NCBI GenBank assembly: GCA_963575645.1 | Contig: OY754464.1 | Coordinates: forward strand, 27,481,501-27,545,500 | Source: Xanthostigma xanthostigma | Taxonomy: Eukaryota; Arthropoda; Insecta; Raphidioptera; Raphidiidae | Direction of reading: 5' to 3' | DNA length: 64,000 nucleotides | In this document: one piece after another, positions 22,144 to 32,062 of the stretch | Layout of the letters: every line of letters starts with the position of its first letter | Position numbering within the stretch: the stretch's first letter is position 1 | Made by a program: the position numbers and the translations under genes | Notes under the pieces: model-generated | What the model saw: only the letters and a program-made list of their open reading frames with translations | Told to the model about the DNA's origin: nothing | Databases searched by the model: none

Positions 22144-22341
22144 TCAGTCGTGTGGTCTAAAGCACACTCGTTTTTTGCGACCTACATACTTATCCCAATC
22201 AGGCTCTTCAAAGTCTAGAAGTACAAGGAATTGCATTGTCGTAATTTCGAGGAGCGCTACATTCCTGAGCGCGCGTCGCAAGTCTTTAATTGGCAGAGAA
22301 AGTGCTCTGCTATGTGTCGCAGCAGTGGCACGGGCACCCAC
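22144..22341 (-). pseudogene. Possible PIF/Harbinger protein N-terminal fragment
   Basis: The minus-strand frame contains MQFLVLLDFEEPDWDKY, then VGRKKRVCFRPHD before a stop. A short hydrophobic-acidic run followed by RKKRxxxRP is typical near the N-terminus of Harbinger (HARBI1-like) proteins before their nuclease domain. The upstream half of the frame (GARATAATHSRALSLP) looks random. Only a suggestion; a homology search is needed to decide. Confidence 0.3.
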
Positions 22342-22548
22342 CGCACGCGAACTGACTTCATTATTATTAATTGTTGTTCCGTTCGATTGTTGTGAGTCCA
22401 GTAGCGTCTGAGCGAGTTTCTAATTTACCGAAGCTATTCTTTTTAAAGCTATTTCTTTATCATCAATAAGGCTGGATTTAGAAATAAGGATAAAAGCTAA
22501 GAACTCCATAGCGGCAGGGAAAGAAACTTCTTGACGCATGGTATAGAG

Positions 22549-22790
22549 CAGGGGCAGGCAAATCTTTTGATCGGCGGGCCACATAGCTGATGAAAATTTG
22601 ACCGCGGGCCGGACGGCTGACGAAAATTTCACCGCGGGCCAAAAATTTGCAGAAAAAAAGATAAAAAAGGTCCTCACATTCTATTTCGCATGTGGAGAGC
22701 AAAAAAAAAAAAGCCCCCGCTACTATTTTTCTAAAATTTTCTAAAATGCTTCGCGGGCCGGATTCAATTGCGCTGCGGGCCGGATCCGTT
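22549..22790 (+). mobile_element. hAT-like MITE, GCGGGCC family (copy 1)
   Basis: The left end CAGGGGCAGGCAAATCTTTT is followed by three GCGGGCC(A/G) words and GAAAATTT blocks. A second, longer copy is at 56373. No right terminus equal to the left is visible, so it is partial. Confidence 0.6.
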
Positions 22791-22919
22791 GATCGTTGAA
22801 CGTGAACCTAAGATACTTTTGAAAGTGTCTTTAGATACTAGATCCCAATTTTTTCTCTCAGTTAATTATTTGCAATTGACACTACTTGTATTTTGTAAAG
22901 TGCTATATTTTTTTATATA

Positions 22920-23887
22920 CGCAGTCAAACCTGAGTGAGTGAGAACTGGGTAAGCGAGAAAACTCTCTGAGAGAAGTTGCCAGGAACCGTCTTTGTAACC
23001 CTCTAGAGCAGCCATTCTCAAAGTGTGCTCCGCGGAACCCTAGGGTTCCGCCAAACCCCTGTGGGGGCTCCGTAAGAATTTAGAAAAATATTTAAAAAGA
23101 ATATTGCGTATAATATTTTTTAATATTATGCTATACGCACGCCAACAAAAGAGGCAGTGCGAGCTGATCAGCCACCAAGAAAACAACGTTCATGTCTATT
23201 TAATAGAAAATTTTAAAGGACATTTTGATTTCGTATACTGGAATAGTTAATAAAATTATTATTATTTAATGTTTGAATGTGTTAACATTAATTATTTTCA
23301 TTTAAAAAAAAAAAAAAACAATACCTCCCTTTAGATTTTTTTTAATAAGTAACTGTTACATTGTACCTACTCGTATTATGCTTATTAATAAAGAATGCAC
23401 ATAAAGACATTTTTGTTTTATTGGAGGGATCCGTCAAGTATTTCGCTTTCCAAAAGGGTTCCGTCACCAAAAAAGTTTGAGAACCGCTGCTCTAGAGAAA
23501 CAGAAACCTCTATAACTGAGACTACTACTTACCTGTACCTCTATAAACGATAGTCGAACATATTAATAGTTCCACGAAAAATAAATAAATAATTTGATAA
23601 AATTTAGGAGCTAGAAAAATATATACAAAATGTAAAAACAGAAACGCAGAAGAAATTAACAAATTTCTTTAAGTAAATATTAGTGTAAGATTTTTTGTTT
23701 TCTTTTTTAGCATCTATGTCGAAGAACACATGCATGTTTATCACTAAATATTGTCTGTATTTTTATAGACCTCTATAAATGAGAAAGACCACTCCTGTAC
23801 CTCTATAAGCTAGATACTTGGGAAAAACCTCCATAAGCGAAATAGAGATCGCGGTCCCTTAAACTCTTGCTTATCCAGATTCGACTG
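22920..23887. mobile_element. pogo/mariner-type MITE, interrupted
   Basis: The ends are CGCAGTCAAACCTGAGTG (left) and the complement CAGTCGAATCTGGATAAGC (right), both flanked by TA. Many ACCTCTATAA and TAAGCGA words lie inside. A hAT MITE (23009-23489) has inserted into it. No transposase remains. Confidence 0.6.
23009..23489. mobile_element. hAT-type MITE
   Basis: It starts CAGCCATTCTCAAAGTGTGC and ends AAAGTTTGAGAACCGCTG. The 8-base duplication CTCTAGAG is exact (23001-23008 and 23490-23497). The CGGAACCCTAGGGTTCCG palindrome sits near the left end. Non-coding. Confidence 0.9.
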
Positions 23888-25109
23888 TATATAACAAATA
23901 AAAAAATGGTTAAATATACTTATATGTACGCGCGTTAGAAGTTACACTTCTCTGGCGTGATTAAAAACTAATTTTTAATTTGCACATGTAAATAATTAAT
24001 AAAAGAACAAGTGAGATTAGCATAAATACAGCTATCAGACGCTACACGCATGTGAACATGGTATCTACCATACTCTATCCTCCTCGCTTAGTGAAGAACT
24101 ATATAATGATATAATATGGAGAAGGCATGTTCACAAGTGTAAGTCAACGGTATCTATTTCTATTCTGTTGGTATTCTGGAAGCAACTTCATCCTGTTAAT
24201 TTTAATGTTACAGATATGTGAGTTACAGTGTGCGCGCGCACCGTAAAAATTCACTCTCGTCAATTTTTCATAACGCACCAAAAGAAGTATAACTTCAAAA
24301 ACTTATATAATTATTATAAATATCTTCTATTTTTGATGTAGTTAACATATTATTTTCAATACAAAGTATTTAAAAACAAAAAGAATTTTACAGATAGAAA
24401 TATATCCGAGCTCTGCTATAGCCTGTAAACCATTAATTTTTACTTTAAAGTGCAAAAGAGTGCTAACAGGTAAATTAAAGACAATACGATTTTTAAGTTT
24501 ACCCAAGTTCACGTAAAACAAATGAATACTGAATAAAATGTCTATAGAATTCTCGTCACGTGACAAAAATAGAAACCAAATACTAACGAGCAATACGTAA
24601 AATGATAATTTATAACACATACATTGATACATCCTCAACGATATACTTTTAGGGAAAAGTGGACTATCATTGTTGTGATTGTCTATTGTTTTCTCTATTC
24701 AATGCACATGCGCCTAATGTCAATTGTCAACGGCCGGCGTTTGTTTGTTACGGTGACATTGATACTACATTTATAGAAGTCATTCACAAAAGTATTTTCT
24801 CTCTAACTGATTAATTGATCGAAGTGGAATTAGAAATTATTAATATTATCGTTTTAAACACATGCAAGGTCAACCAATGACGACGGACTATCGTGTATTA
24901 TGTTTGATTTTCTTAGTTTAGCACGCTAAGTTTGTCCTGAAATAGTGTAGAGTAATTTAATCACTGTTTTTGACAAATTACAGCGGTAGTAGTACCATAG
25001 AGCAGGTACATCGTACCAAACCTTCTTTTAAAGCATTCTAAAAAAGATTGTTCTTATTATTTATATTAGGTATTGCAATTTAATAGCCACCGTTCTGAAC
25101 AACCTTATA
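23888..25109. other. No gene seen
   Basis: AT-rich with isolated short frames. A 98-codon minus frame at 24342-24638 has hydrophobic, low-complexity composition and is not supported. Confidence 0.4.
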
Positions 25110-25480
25110 CTGGGTTGCACAAAGCGTTGTCAAAATTTTTGATTTGACAATGACATTGGATTTTAATCATATAGTTACAGTTGTGAAACTCCCTGTCATG
25201 TTGAACTAGATTGTACTCACATAAAAACAAATAATAGATCTACATATAAAATTAGATATTGCTTTTCAATTTTTGATCAATATGCATAGAAAAATGTTGT
25301 TTCGTAATTCGTGGTGGAAACTGTATAAAAAAAAACTATGTTAAATACATGTATAAACAGTTTAAGACAAATATCGTTTCAATCGATCAACTATTTTTCG
25401 AGAAGTTTCGATTTAAATTGTGGTCATAAGCTAAAATCATTGTCGAAATAGATTTTCTGACAATGATTTATGCAACCCAA
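25110..25480. mobile_element. MITE with TGGGTTGCA ends
   Basis: The left CTGGGTTGCACAAAGCGTTG and right complement TTGGGTTGCATAAATCATTG share about 20 positions, followed by TGTCA on both sides. The interior is AT-rich and non-coding. The target duplication is unclear. Confidence 0.65.
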
Positions 25481-26319
25481 CATTAAAAAAAAATCTTTAC
25501 CAGTTTGAAATTGTTGTCTGTAAGTAATATTACCTAGAATTCTTAAGAAAAAATTGTGGGATTTATAAGTAGTACTTTGTAGAAAAAAATATGCTCAACA
25601 ATTTTTGTCCTATGACATTTTTTCGTCCGAGTAACGGTTTAGGCTTTAGAAGATAGAGTCAGCACTAACAGGAGCGGGCTTTCGTTCAAAATGCACAAAG
25701 TACAAAGAATTTCGAGACCTAATTGTGGGTCGAGTTCACGATTGGGTTTAGGGCATTCTAGTCCTCTATTTTTCACACATTTATTAGAAAATTAAATAGT
25801 TCATTCTGAAAAAAACAAACTAAATGATTTTCATTTCATCTAACTTGCGACCTTTTCCAAGGCCTTGAGAACAATGTCCGGTGCGAGATTCTATAAGACC
25901 GCCCTTGAAAAATGTTCTAATCTTACCCGGCTCTGACATTTCTGTGCCCCTCCAGGATCTGTGCCCTAATTACGGCACTGTTTGAGAATAGCCGGGCGTG
26001 TAGCGTTGTCGCTGTTTATACGGCGTTGCCTTGACTCCTCTATTACAAGCCCGCAGTTCAATTTTCAATATATCATTAAAAATATTAAATACATATAGAC
26101 AATAAAAATTAATACTTGGTTCTAATGTTAATGCCCTTAAAAAAAGAAACATAAATATTGTCCAACCCTACAATACTATCTCGCGTGCAATAAACGCGTA
26201 TAAATTCACAACTTGGCGTCAATTAATAATTCATTGCACAATTAAACAATAATCATTATTACAACAATAATAATATAACAATAAACATTAGCTAGGCCAC
26301 ATAGTATAGACTAAAGAGT
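25481..26319. other. No gene seen
   Basis: Unassigned. AT-rich, no supported frame. Confidence 0.4.
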
Positions 26320-26640
26320 ATTGTTTCTATCTGACGAACATGCGCGTCCAGGCGGCCAGTTCGTTTACAGTGAGCGATTCCCGTACTGGCGATGTCGAGA
26401 TCTTGAGACGGTCGGCTGCACGCCGTACAGTCGGCCAGTCCGTTGGACGACTGGTAAAGTTAGGTCGCCGCGAACGAAGAACTACGAACGATCGATTCGG
26501 TCCGCTGCGACCGCAGACGAAAGTAGGACCCGATGACGACGGAACTGGAACACACGTCGATCCACTTGCTAAGCCTTCTTTATCGAGCATTAAAGTCTTT
26601 ACTAGTACCGTGAACAGGCGACGCAAACATTAAAGATGAA
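26320..26640 (+). promoter_or_regulatory. GC- and CpG-rich island, possible promoter/5' exon
   Basis: About 320 bases with many CG dinucleotides stand out from the AT-rich surroundings. Overlapping open frames exist on both strands, which is expected of GC-rich sequence, so none is chosen. A TTACAGTGAGCG element near 26366 could be an initiator with AGATC about 30 bases downstream, and CTG|GTAAAGT near 26451 is a good 5' splice site. A host gene 5' end is possible but unproven. Confidence 0.3.
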
Positions 26641-28124
26641 TGGATGGATTATAAGATTAGTATTTGTTCGACCGATATCTATGGATAGAATGATGATGGT
26701 ACCAGAGTGGCGGAAGAACCACCTTCTGATGGTGGGTACGCGTCGGTGAGAGGTGAGATCCTTCATTAATAAATTTTGCCTTTTCGAAGTGCCCAATGAA
26801 ATAGAACGTATTGCTGCAGCTACAATCCTTGTACTATTTATTCGGCATTATCTATACTACTTAACCTAAAAATACATTTTAATTCAATTTCAAACATCAA
26901 ATGCATTGTTCTTATTTTTGATACAAAAAAAAATTACAGCTTTCGATCAATTGACATTAGTAGGTACTCGCTAAATGAATACACGGTTGTGACCGGCAAA
27001 GTTGACACGAAGTTTGTTTCAAGCAGCCAGCAAACGGTAACGAAACTGTCACCCGCATGCAAGACGAAACTGTTGTATCGGTTTTATAACACGTTTTAGC
27101 TATCTGCGCATGACGGTGACGGTTTCCTGACCGTTTGCTGGCTGCTTGAAACGAACCTATGGACGACCACAAGATAACCCCCCACGAGCCCGCTCCGCAC
27201 CTTTGATCTTAGCGACTCGCTGTGGATGAACCGCACAACCCCGGACGCGTCTACGTCACTACAGAGTACGCGGATATTATATCTTTACAACGGCGCGTCG
27301 ATTTAGTACCGGGGTAACTGCAGACCATAGCCCGCAAGTTGATCCCAACGAGATTTTGTACGTTTAATTCTAAGTGACTTGGTAGGAGTTGCTTAATACA
27401 ATTTTATTTCTACTTTTATCAAACTAGAAATCGATTTGAAAATGAATTTATTAAATATAGATTATAGATGCCCGACAACTAAAGTCATAAACGAATCTCT
27501 AAATATCAATGGACTGTAATGATAAATTGGACCTTATTGCAATAGTTTGACGTCTCCAATTGAACAATAAATTCTAGCTCTACGTAGTAAATACGTATAT
27601 CCATCGAGCCAAAACCAATACAAAATTGTCCCAAACACGGAATTCAGTTGTGGAATTTTCCCACATTTTACATAATAATTAGATAAGTACCTGAACAGAT
27701 TACCTATAGTAACGTACAAAAATTTAAGGAGCTAGTCATCATTATAGTATACCTACAGTTCGCCTAATGAAGCGGCAAAGCAATGAAACAATGTAAAATG
27801 TATACACGTTCCACTGTTCCAGTCATAAAAAATTATGCCTCTTGTTATTAGATTGCGAAGTATAATTGTTTGACTCAATCCTTAAAAACAAATAATAGAT
27901 AGATAGATAGTTATTTATTTGTGGAGCATAAAAAATGCTATAAATACGTCACATATACATACACGAAGAACATAGAGTAAAAAATGATATTAAAAGTTAC
28001 ATTAAAATTTATATATTAATCAATCTGCAATGTATGCCTATGAACTGGTACTATTCTCAAACTTTTTATAAAGACATAACTAAGAAAAATAATCCCTTAC
28101 CTGTTTTTTGAAATAAAAACACTT
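26641..28124. other. No gene seen apart from one hairpin
   Basis: Bases 27160-27360 are moderately GC-rich without a good frame. A GATA run lies at 27897-27910. The hairpin at 27012-27156 is listed separately. Confidence 0.4.
27012..27156. repeat. 145-base hairpin
   Basis: GTTTGTTTCAAGCAGCCAGC...AAACGGT pairs with its complement at 27130-27156 (26 of 27). Pairing continues inward through GAAACTGTCACC and GCATG with a few mismatches, so nearly the whole segment folds back. Confidence 0.75.
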
Positions 28125-28270
28125 GAAAATTCTACAAAATATTTTCTCTCTCGATCGTTTTGGACATTCAGTCCATCTTCAGGAGTACAGACATGGGTAT
28201 ATCTTCTACTCCTGAAGATGAACTGATTTTTCGAAACGATCGTCGAGAGAAAACATATTTTGTAGAATTC
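28125..28270. repeat. Inverted pair of hammerhead-like motifs
   Basis: Two copies of CTCCTGAAGATG...AAACGATCG face each other across a short centre (minus copy 28146-28183, plus copy 28211-28249), with AATTCTACAAAATATTTTCTC flanking arms also pairing. This arrangement is known from the terminal repeats of Penelope-like retroelements. Confidence 0.6.
28211..28249 (+). ncRNA. Hammerhead ribozyme-like core
   Basis: Reading 5' to 3': CTC (stem I), CTGAAGA (CUGANGA core), stem II with GAA/TTC pairing, GAAA, CG-AT-CG (two-base-pair stem III with a tiny loop), TC (completing a GUC cleavage triplet), and GAG (stem I partner). All invariant positions are present. Stems are minimal, as in Penelope-element hammerheads, which usually work as dimers. 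The facing minus copy has lost the triplet and has AAAA instead of GAAA. Activity is not shown. Confidence 0.5.
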
Positions 28271-28745
28271 ACTAGTGTTTGTATTATTTGTTATTAATCA
28301 TGTGCCAAGTGAAAAATGATAAAAATCATCATTTTGAATTTATAGTATAGAAGATATTACAATGATTAGGTAGACCTAATTGTGGGCATGTTGAGATTCA
28401 TAATATTTCATTACAATCTTTATTTGAGGTAATAAACATAAACAAAACACTGCAATTTCGACGCGGTATAATTTCACGCCGATGCAACGTGCCGTTTCAA
28501 ATACATATGTGAATAATCATGGCGGCATGACCACACAAAGATTGAAATTAATTTAGGAATGCCTAAATAACTAAAGTACAAATTAATAATTTTGCAGACT
28601 GGCCTTGTCGAAATGATAGGTACCTATAGTAGGGATATTTGGAAAAGTAGGTTCTTAGAAATGAAATTAAAGAAATAATGCGGCTATAAACAATTTTTTT
28701 ATCAACTTCGAAAAAAGAGGTTATCAATTCGACACGTATGGTCAA
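28271..28745. other. No gene seen
   Basis: AT-rich spacer. It ends with GAGGTTATCAATTCGACACG, a word shared with 5290. Confidence 0.4.
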
Positions 28746-29231
28746 TCTATACTAAAATATAAAGCTGGAGAGTTTGTTTGTTTGTTTGGTTGAACGCGTT
28801 AATCTCAGGAACTATTGGTTCGAATTGAAATTTTTTTTTGTTGGATAGTCCATTTATCGAGGTAGGTATATAATATCACGCTACGGCTAATAGGAGCGGG
28901 GCATTAATGAAAAATGTTGCAAAATATAACTCAAAATTTATCCGTCCGACAAAAACTTTTGATAGATAGATAAATTTTATTTAGCACATAATAGTACAGC
29001 TTGTACATGTGACGTCAAAACATATAAAAAATATACCTACACAGTGCAAGTAGATTATAGATTTTTTTTAATTTATAGTAAAAAAATTCATCAATGTGGA
29101 ACGGTAACTCCGATCATCATGAAATTTGGACACAATGTTCATCTCGCTAAACTAAGATGAACGTGCGTACTCATGTATCTCACCCCCCATTCGTTCTTTT
29201 GCACCGGGTTGAAACCGGGCGGGACCGCTAG
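28746..29231 (+). mobile_element. Non-autonomous Helitron, copy 1
   Basis: It starts TCTATACTAAAATATAAAGC after an A and ends GGGCGGGACCGCTAG before a T, as Helitrons do (A|TC...CTAG|T). A GTTTGTTTGTTTG tract follows the start, and a short hairpin-forming ACCGGG...CGGGACC region precedes the end. No tRNA-like insert in this copy. A GATAGATA-flanked insert lies at 28965-29060. Confidence 0.8.
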
Positions 29232-29255
29232 TATATGGATATAAAAGTATATGGA

Positions 29256-29350
29256 TAATTCGCACACATCGTTATGAAACATACATCATTCTCTTCATTT
29301 TCATGAGAGGAAATGCGCAATATATGTTTCATCACGATGTATACGAATTA
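29256..29350. repeat. Small hairpin
   Basis: AATTCGCACACATCGTTATG, then AAACATACAT pairs with the complement near 29322-29350 (about 29-base arms, few mismatches) across a 36-base loop. Confidence 0.6.
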
Positions 29351-29591
29351 ATAAAATCTATTCAGGAGAAATTCATATAATAATGACAAAAGAACCTCAA
29401 TAACGTTCAAACTTAATTTAATGAATTACGGTCGAATTTTGACCACTATTGACGATCACTAGTTAGTAGTTAATATAAAGAAACAATCTAAACGCTCATT
29501 TTAAACAAGCTTGCTGCTGCTTGCTTTTGACTTCGTCAGGCGATTTGACACAGAGAACATACACTGTTTGACATGAAACTTTGTTCATACG

Positions 29592-29916
29592 TAGAGCTGT
29601 AAAAGTAACGAGAAATTGTGTACCGGTATGTATTCGTTACTTAAAGAACCAGTACCCGTTACTTTCGTATCGTTACGTTACTCGTTACTTTTCATACGAC
29701 ATACAATCGTGTACTAACATCATCAAGCATGTACCATCGCATCGAGGCGCGTCGCATACGTGATACGATATGACTTCGTTCGTATAACGTATAACCGCAT
29801 CAAACGAGTCGAACTGACATGGATACGACAAATGCGAGTAACGAAATGAATTTGTAAGTAACGATTCGTTACTTCGAGTCAGAGGATGTACCTACATACG
29901 GTTTGTTACAGCTCTA
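29592..29916. mobile_element. hAT-type MITE, GTAACG family (copy 1)
   Basis: It starts TAGAGCTGTAAAAGTAACG and ends TTTGTTACAGCTCTA. The 8-base duplication TTCATACG is exact (29584-29591 and 29917-29924). CGTTACT/AGTAACG words recur at least eight times across the element. Confidence 0.92.
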
Positions 29917-29963
29917 TTCATACGTCATGTAGGTTGAGATGCTTGTTTTGAGCTTCTGACATA

Positions 29964-30695
29964 CAGGGTGAGGCACATAAAGTGTTACAGAGTAGCACTC
30001 AAACTATTGATCATATTCAAAAATGTTTCAGACAAAAGTTTTAGTGTTCGAGAAGGTCGTCATATTGGACCACCCTATTTTTTTATCGGTGAAGGCGCTG
30101 AAGCTACGTCAAGGTCAACTTCACTTTTTTAAACTTTTTTTTTAATGTATTTTTTTTTCGATGACATTATTAGCGATTTTAAGACGAATTCAGCAACCTA
30201 CAACACAAGGTCATTCAAATTATTTTATTCTTATTTATTTAAAAAAAATTCAAAATTTTTATTTTTAAAATATTCTGTTCAATATTCAGAATATTCAAAA
30301 TAGTCACGTATGTACCGAAATTACACCACAAATATCATCATTTCGAGCATCTTCCGTTGGTAGACCCAAGCAAAGGTTAGTGGATCCTTTAAAAGTGAAT
30401 ATTCCGACATGTTTAGATTTTTCGACTACGATTTTGCGTGATTAGAATGACCTTGTGTTGTAGGTTGCTGAATTCGTCTTAAAATCGCTAATAATGTCTT
30501 CGAAAAAAAATACATGTTTTTTTTTAAAAAAGTGAAGTTGACCTTAACGTAGCTTCAGCGCCTCCACCGATAAAAAAATAGGGTGGTCCAGTATGACGGC
30601 CTTCTTGAACACTAAAACTTTTGTCTGGAACATTTTTGGATATGATCAATAGTTTGAGTACTATTGCTCTGTAACATTTTATGTGCCTCACCCTG
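29964..30695. mobile_element. Long-TIR mariner-type MITE
   Basis: The 732-base element is flanked by TA, starts CAGGGTGAGGCACATAAAG and ends with its complement. The arms (29964-30216 and 30446-30695) are about 250 bases and roughly 93% identical by eye. The 230-base centre is AT-rich. No coding sequence. Confidence 0.88.
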
Positions 30696-30697
30696 TA

Positions 30698-31203
30698 AGT
30701 ATATTCCGACGAACTGCAGGTACACTATTTCCATTGGCATTGGCGTAGCCGGCAGCGAATAAAACATATTATTAACAGTAATTATTAATTATCATAGTCA
30801 GTGTTTGATATTACGAACAGTTGACGGTCAAACTGGTACCTTGAACTAAACATCCGACAGCCGCTTCTAATTACTAATTAATGACGGCATTTCAGCGTTG
30901 CAAAATAGGAAATGCCTAAACGGCGCAGTTCTCATGAGATATACTCCAGTTGCCCACGATTAAGCCGCAAAATCGCATCAATGCTAATCATTTCAAGTTG
31001 CATTACTAAATCTCATTCCAATTTATTAATCATTAATACCAATTCAAAATCAAATTATTATTAAAATGACCGCAAGTTATGCAAATCTATTTCCTCTGTT
31101 GGTATAATACTTATCTCATTGATTATAAGACACGTTAAGGTGACTGTGCAGTGTGTGAACCAGTGGCGGATTTACACATTTCCTAAGCATAGGCTTCAAA
31201 ACA
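30698..31203. other. No gene seen
   Basis: Unassigned. CAGTGGCGGATTTACAC at 31161 is a typical MITE terminus, cut short by the next repeat; the same start recurs at 41975. Confidence 0.4.
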
Positions 31204-32062
31204 TTTTACTATTCCAACCAACAAATGGGGAATGGTACTAGTTTAGGTCAAAAATCACTTTTCAAAATTTTACAATATTCTTTTGTTTTGAGGTTCACCG
31301 AATCCAAAAAACATATTTTTGGAAAAAACTCTGTACGTCTGTTTGTCTGTTAGTCTGTGAGCACGATAAAGGTCAAACCGGATTAAAACCAAATTTTGGA
31401 AGGACGTTTGGTATGCGGATATGAAGAGATATATGCTATAACAGTGTTTTTTTAAATAATAATGGTATTGATTTGATTAATTTTTACATGACGTGACATA
31501 TTATGTATTTAACCATAGCAACGAATAGCAATTATCATACTGAATACTAGCCATTACCCGCGTCACCTCACGCCATATCCGAAATTTTATTCTCTTTACT
31601 ATACTATATCACAGTGTTTTTCAACCTTTTTCATGATGCGACCCCCCTGGTATGAAAAAATATTTCGCGACCCCCCGATCCTTCGCTTTTTTATCATGTA
31701 TGTATGTGTATGTTACAGTGTTACAAATATTCATTCCATACGACGTTTTTATACGTCTCCATAATTAGAATTCGGATATAAGTACATAATTTAGTACGTA
31801 AAACACATTATTTTACAATTATGTACATACATCGAATACGTATATTATATTCCTTTTGTTAAAATTCTCTTACTTAATAAATCAATCTTTTTAATCTTTA
31901 TTGTTTTTTTACTAAAATTCTCTCGACCTCTGGCGACCCCCCTACAGAAGCTTCGCGACCCCCCAGGGAGTCGCGACCCACAGGTTGAAAAACACTGCTA
32001 TATCAAATGCCAATATTTTTAAAGTTAGAATGGTCCCGTAGTCCAATTGGCTGGATTTTTTT
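31204..32062 (+). repeat. ~650-bp interspersed repeat, copy B (interrupted)
   Basis: The same start (TTTTACTATTCCAACC) and end (GTCCAATTGGCTGGA) as the copy at 3920. The interior is split by a 386-base hAT MITE that duplicated CTATATCA. Confidence 0.8.
31612..31997. mobile_element. hAT-type MITE nested in repeat copy B
   Basis: It starts CAGTGTTTTTCAACCTTTT and ends AGGTTGAAAAACACTG. The 8-base duplication CTATATCA is exact (31604-31611 and 31998-32005). GCGACCCCCC words occur near both ends. Confidence 0.93.

Noticed and set aside
26327-26633. Overlapping ORFs of 97-99 codons on both strands
   Set aside because: GC-rich sequence is open on both strands by chance; neither product resembles a protein family.
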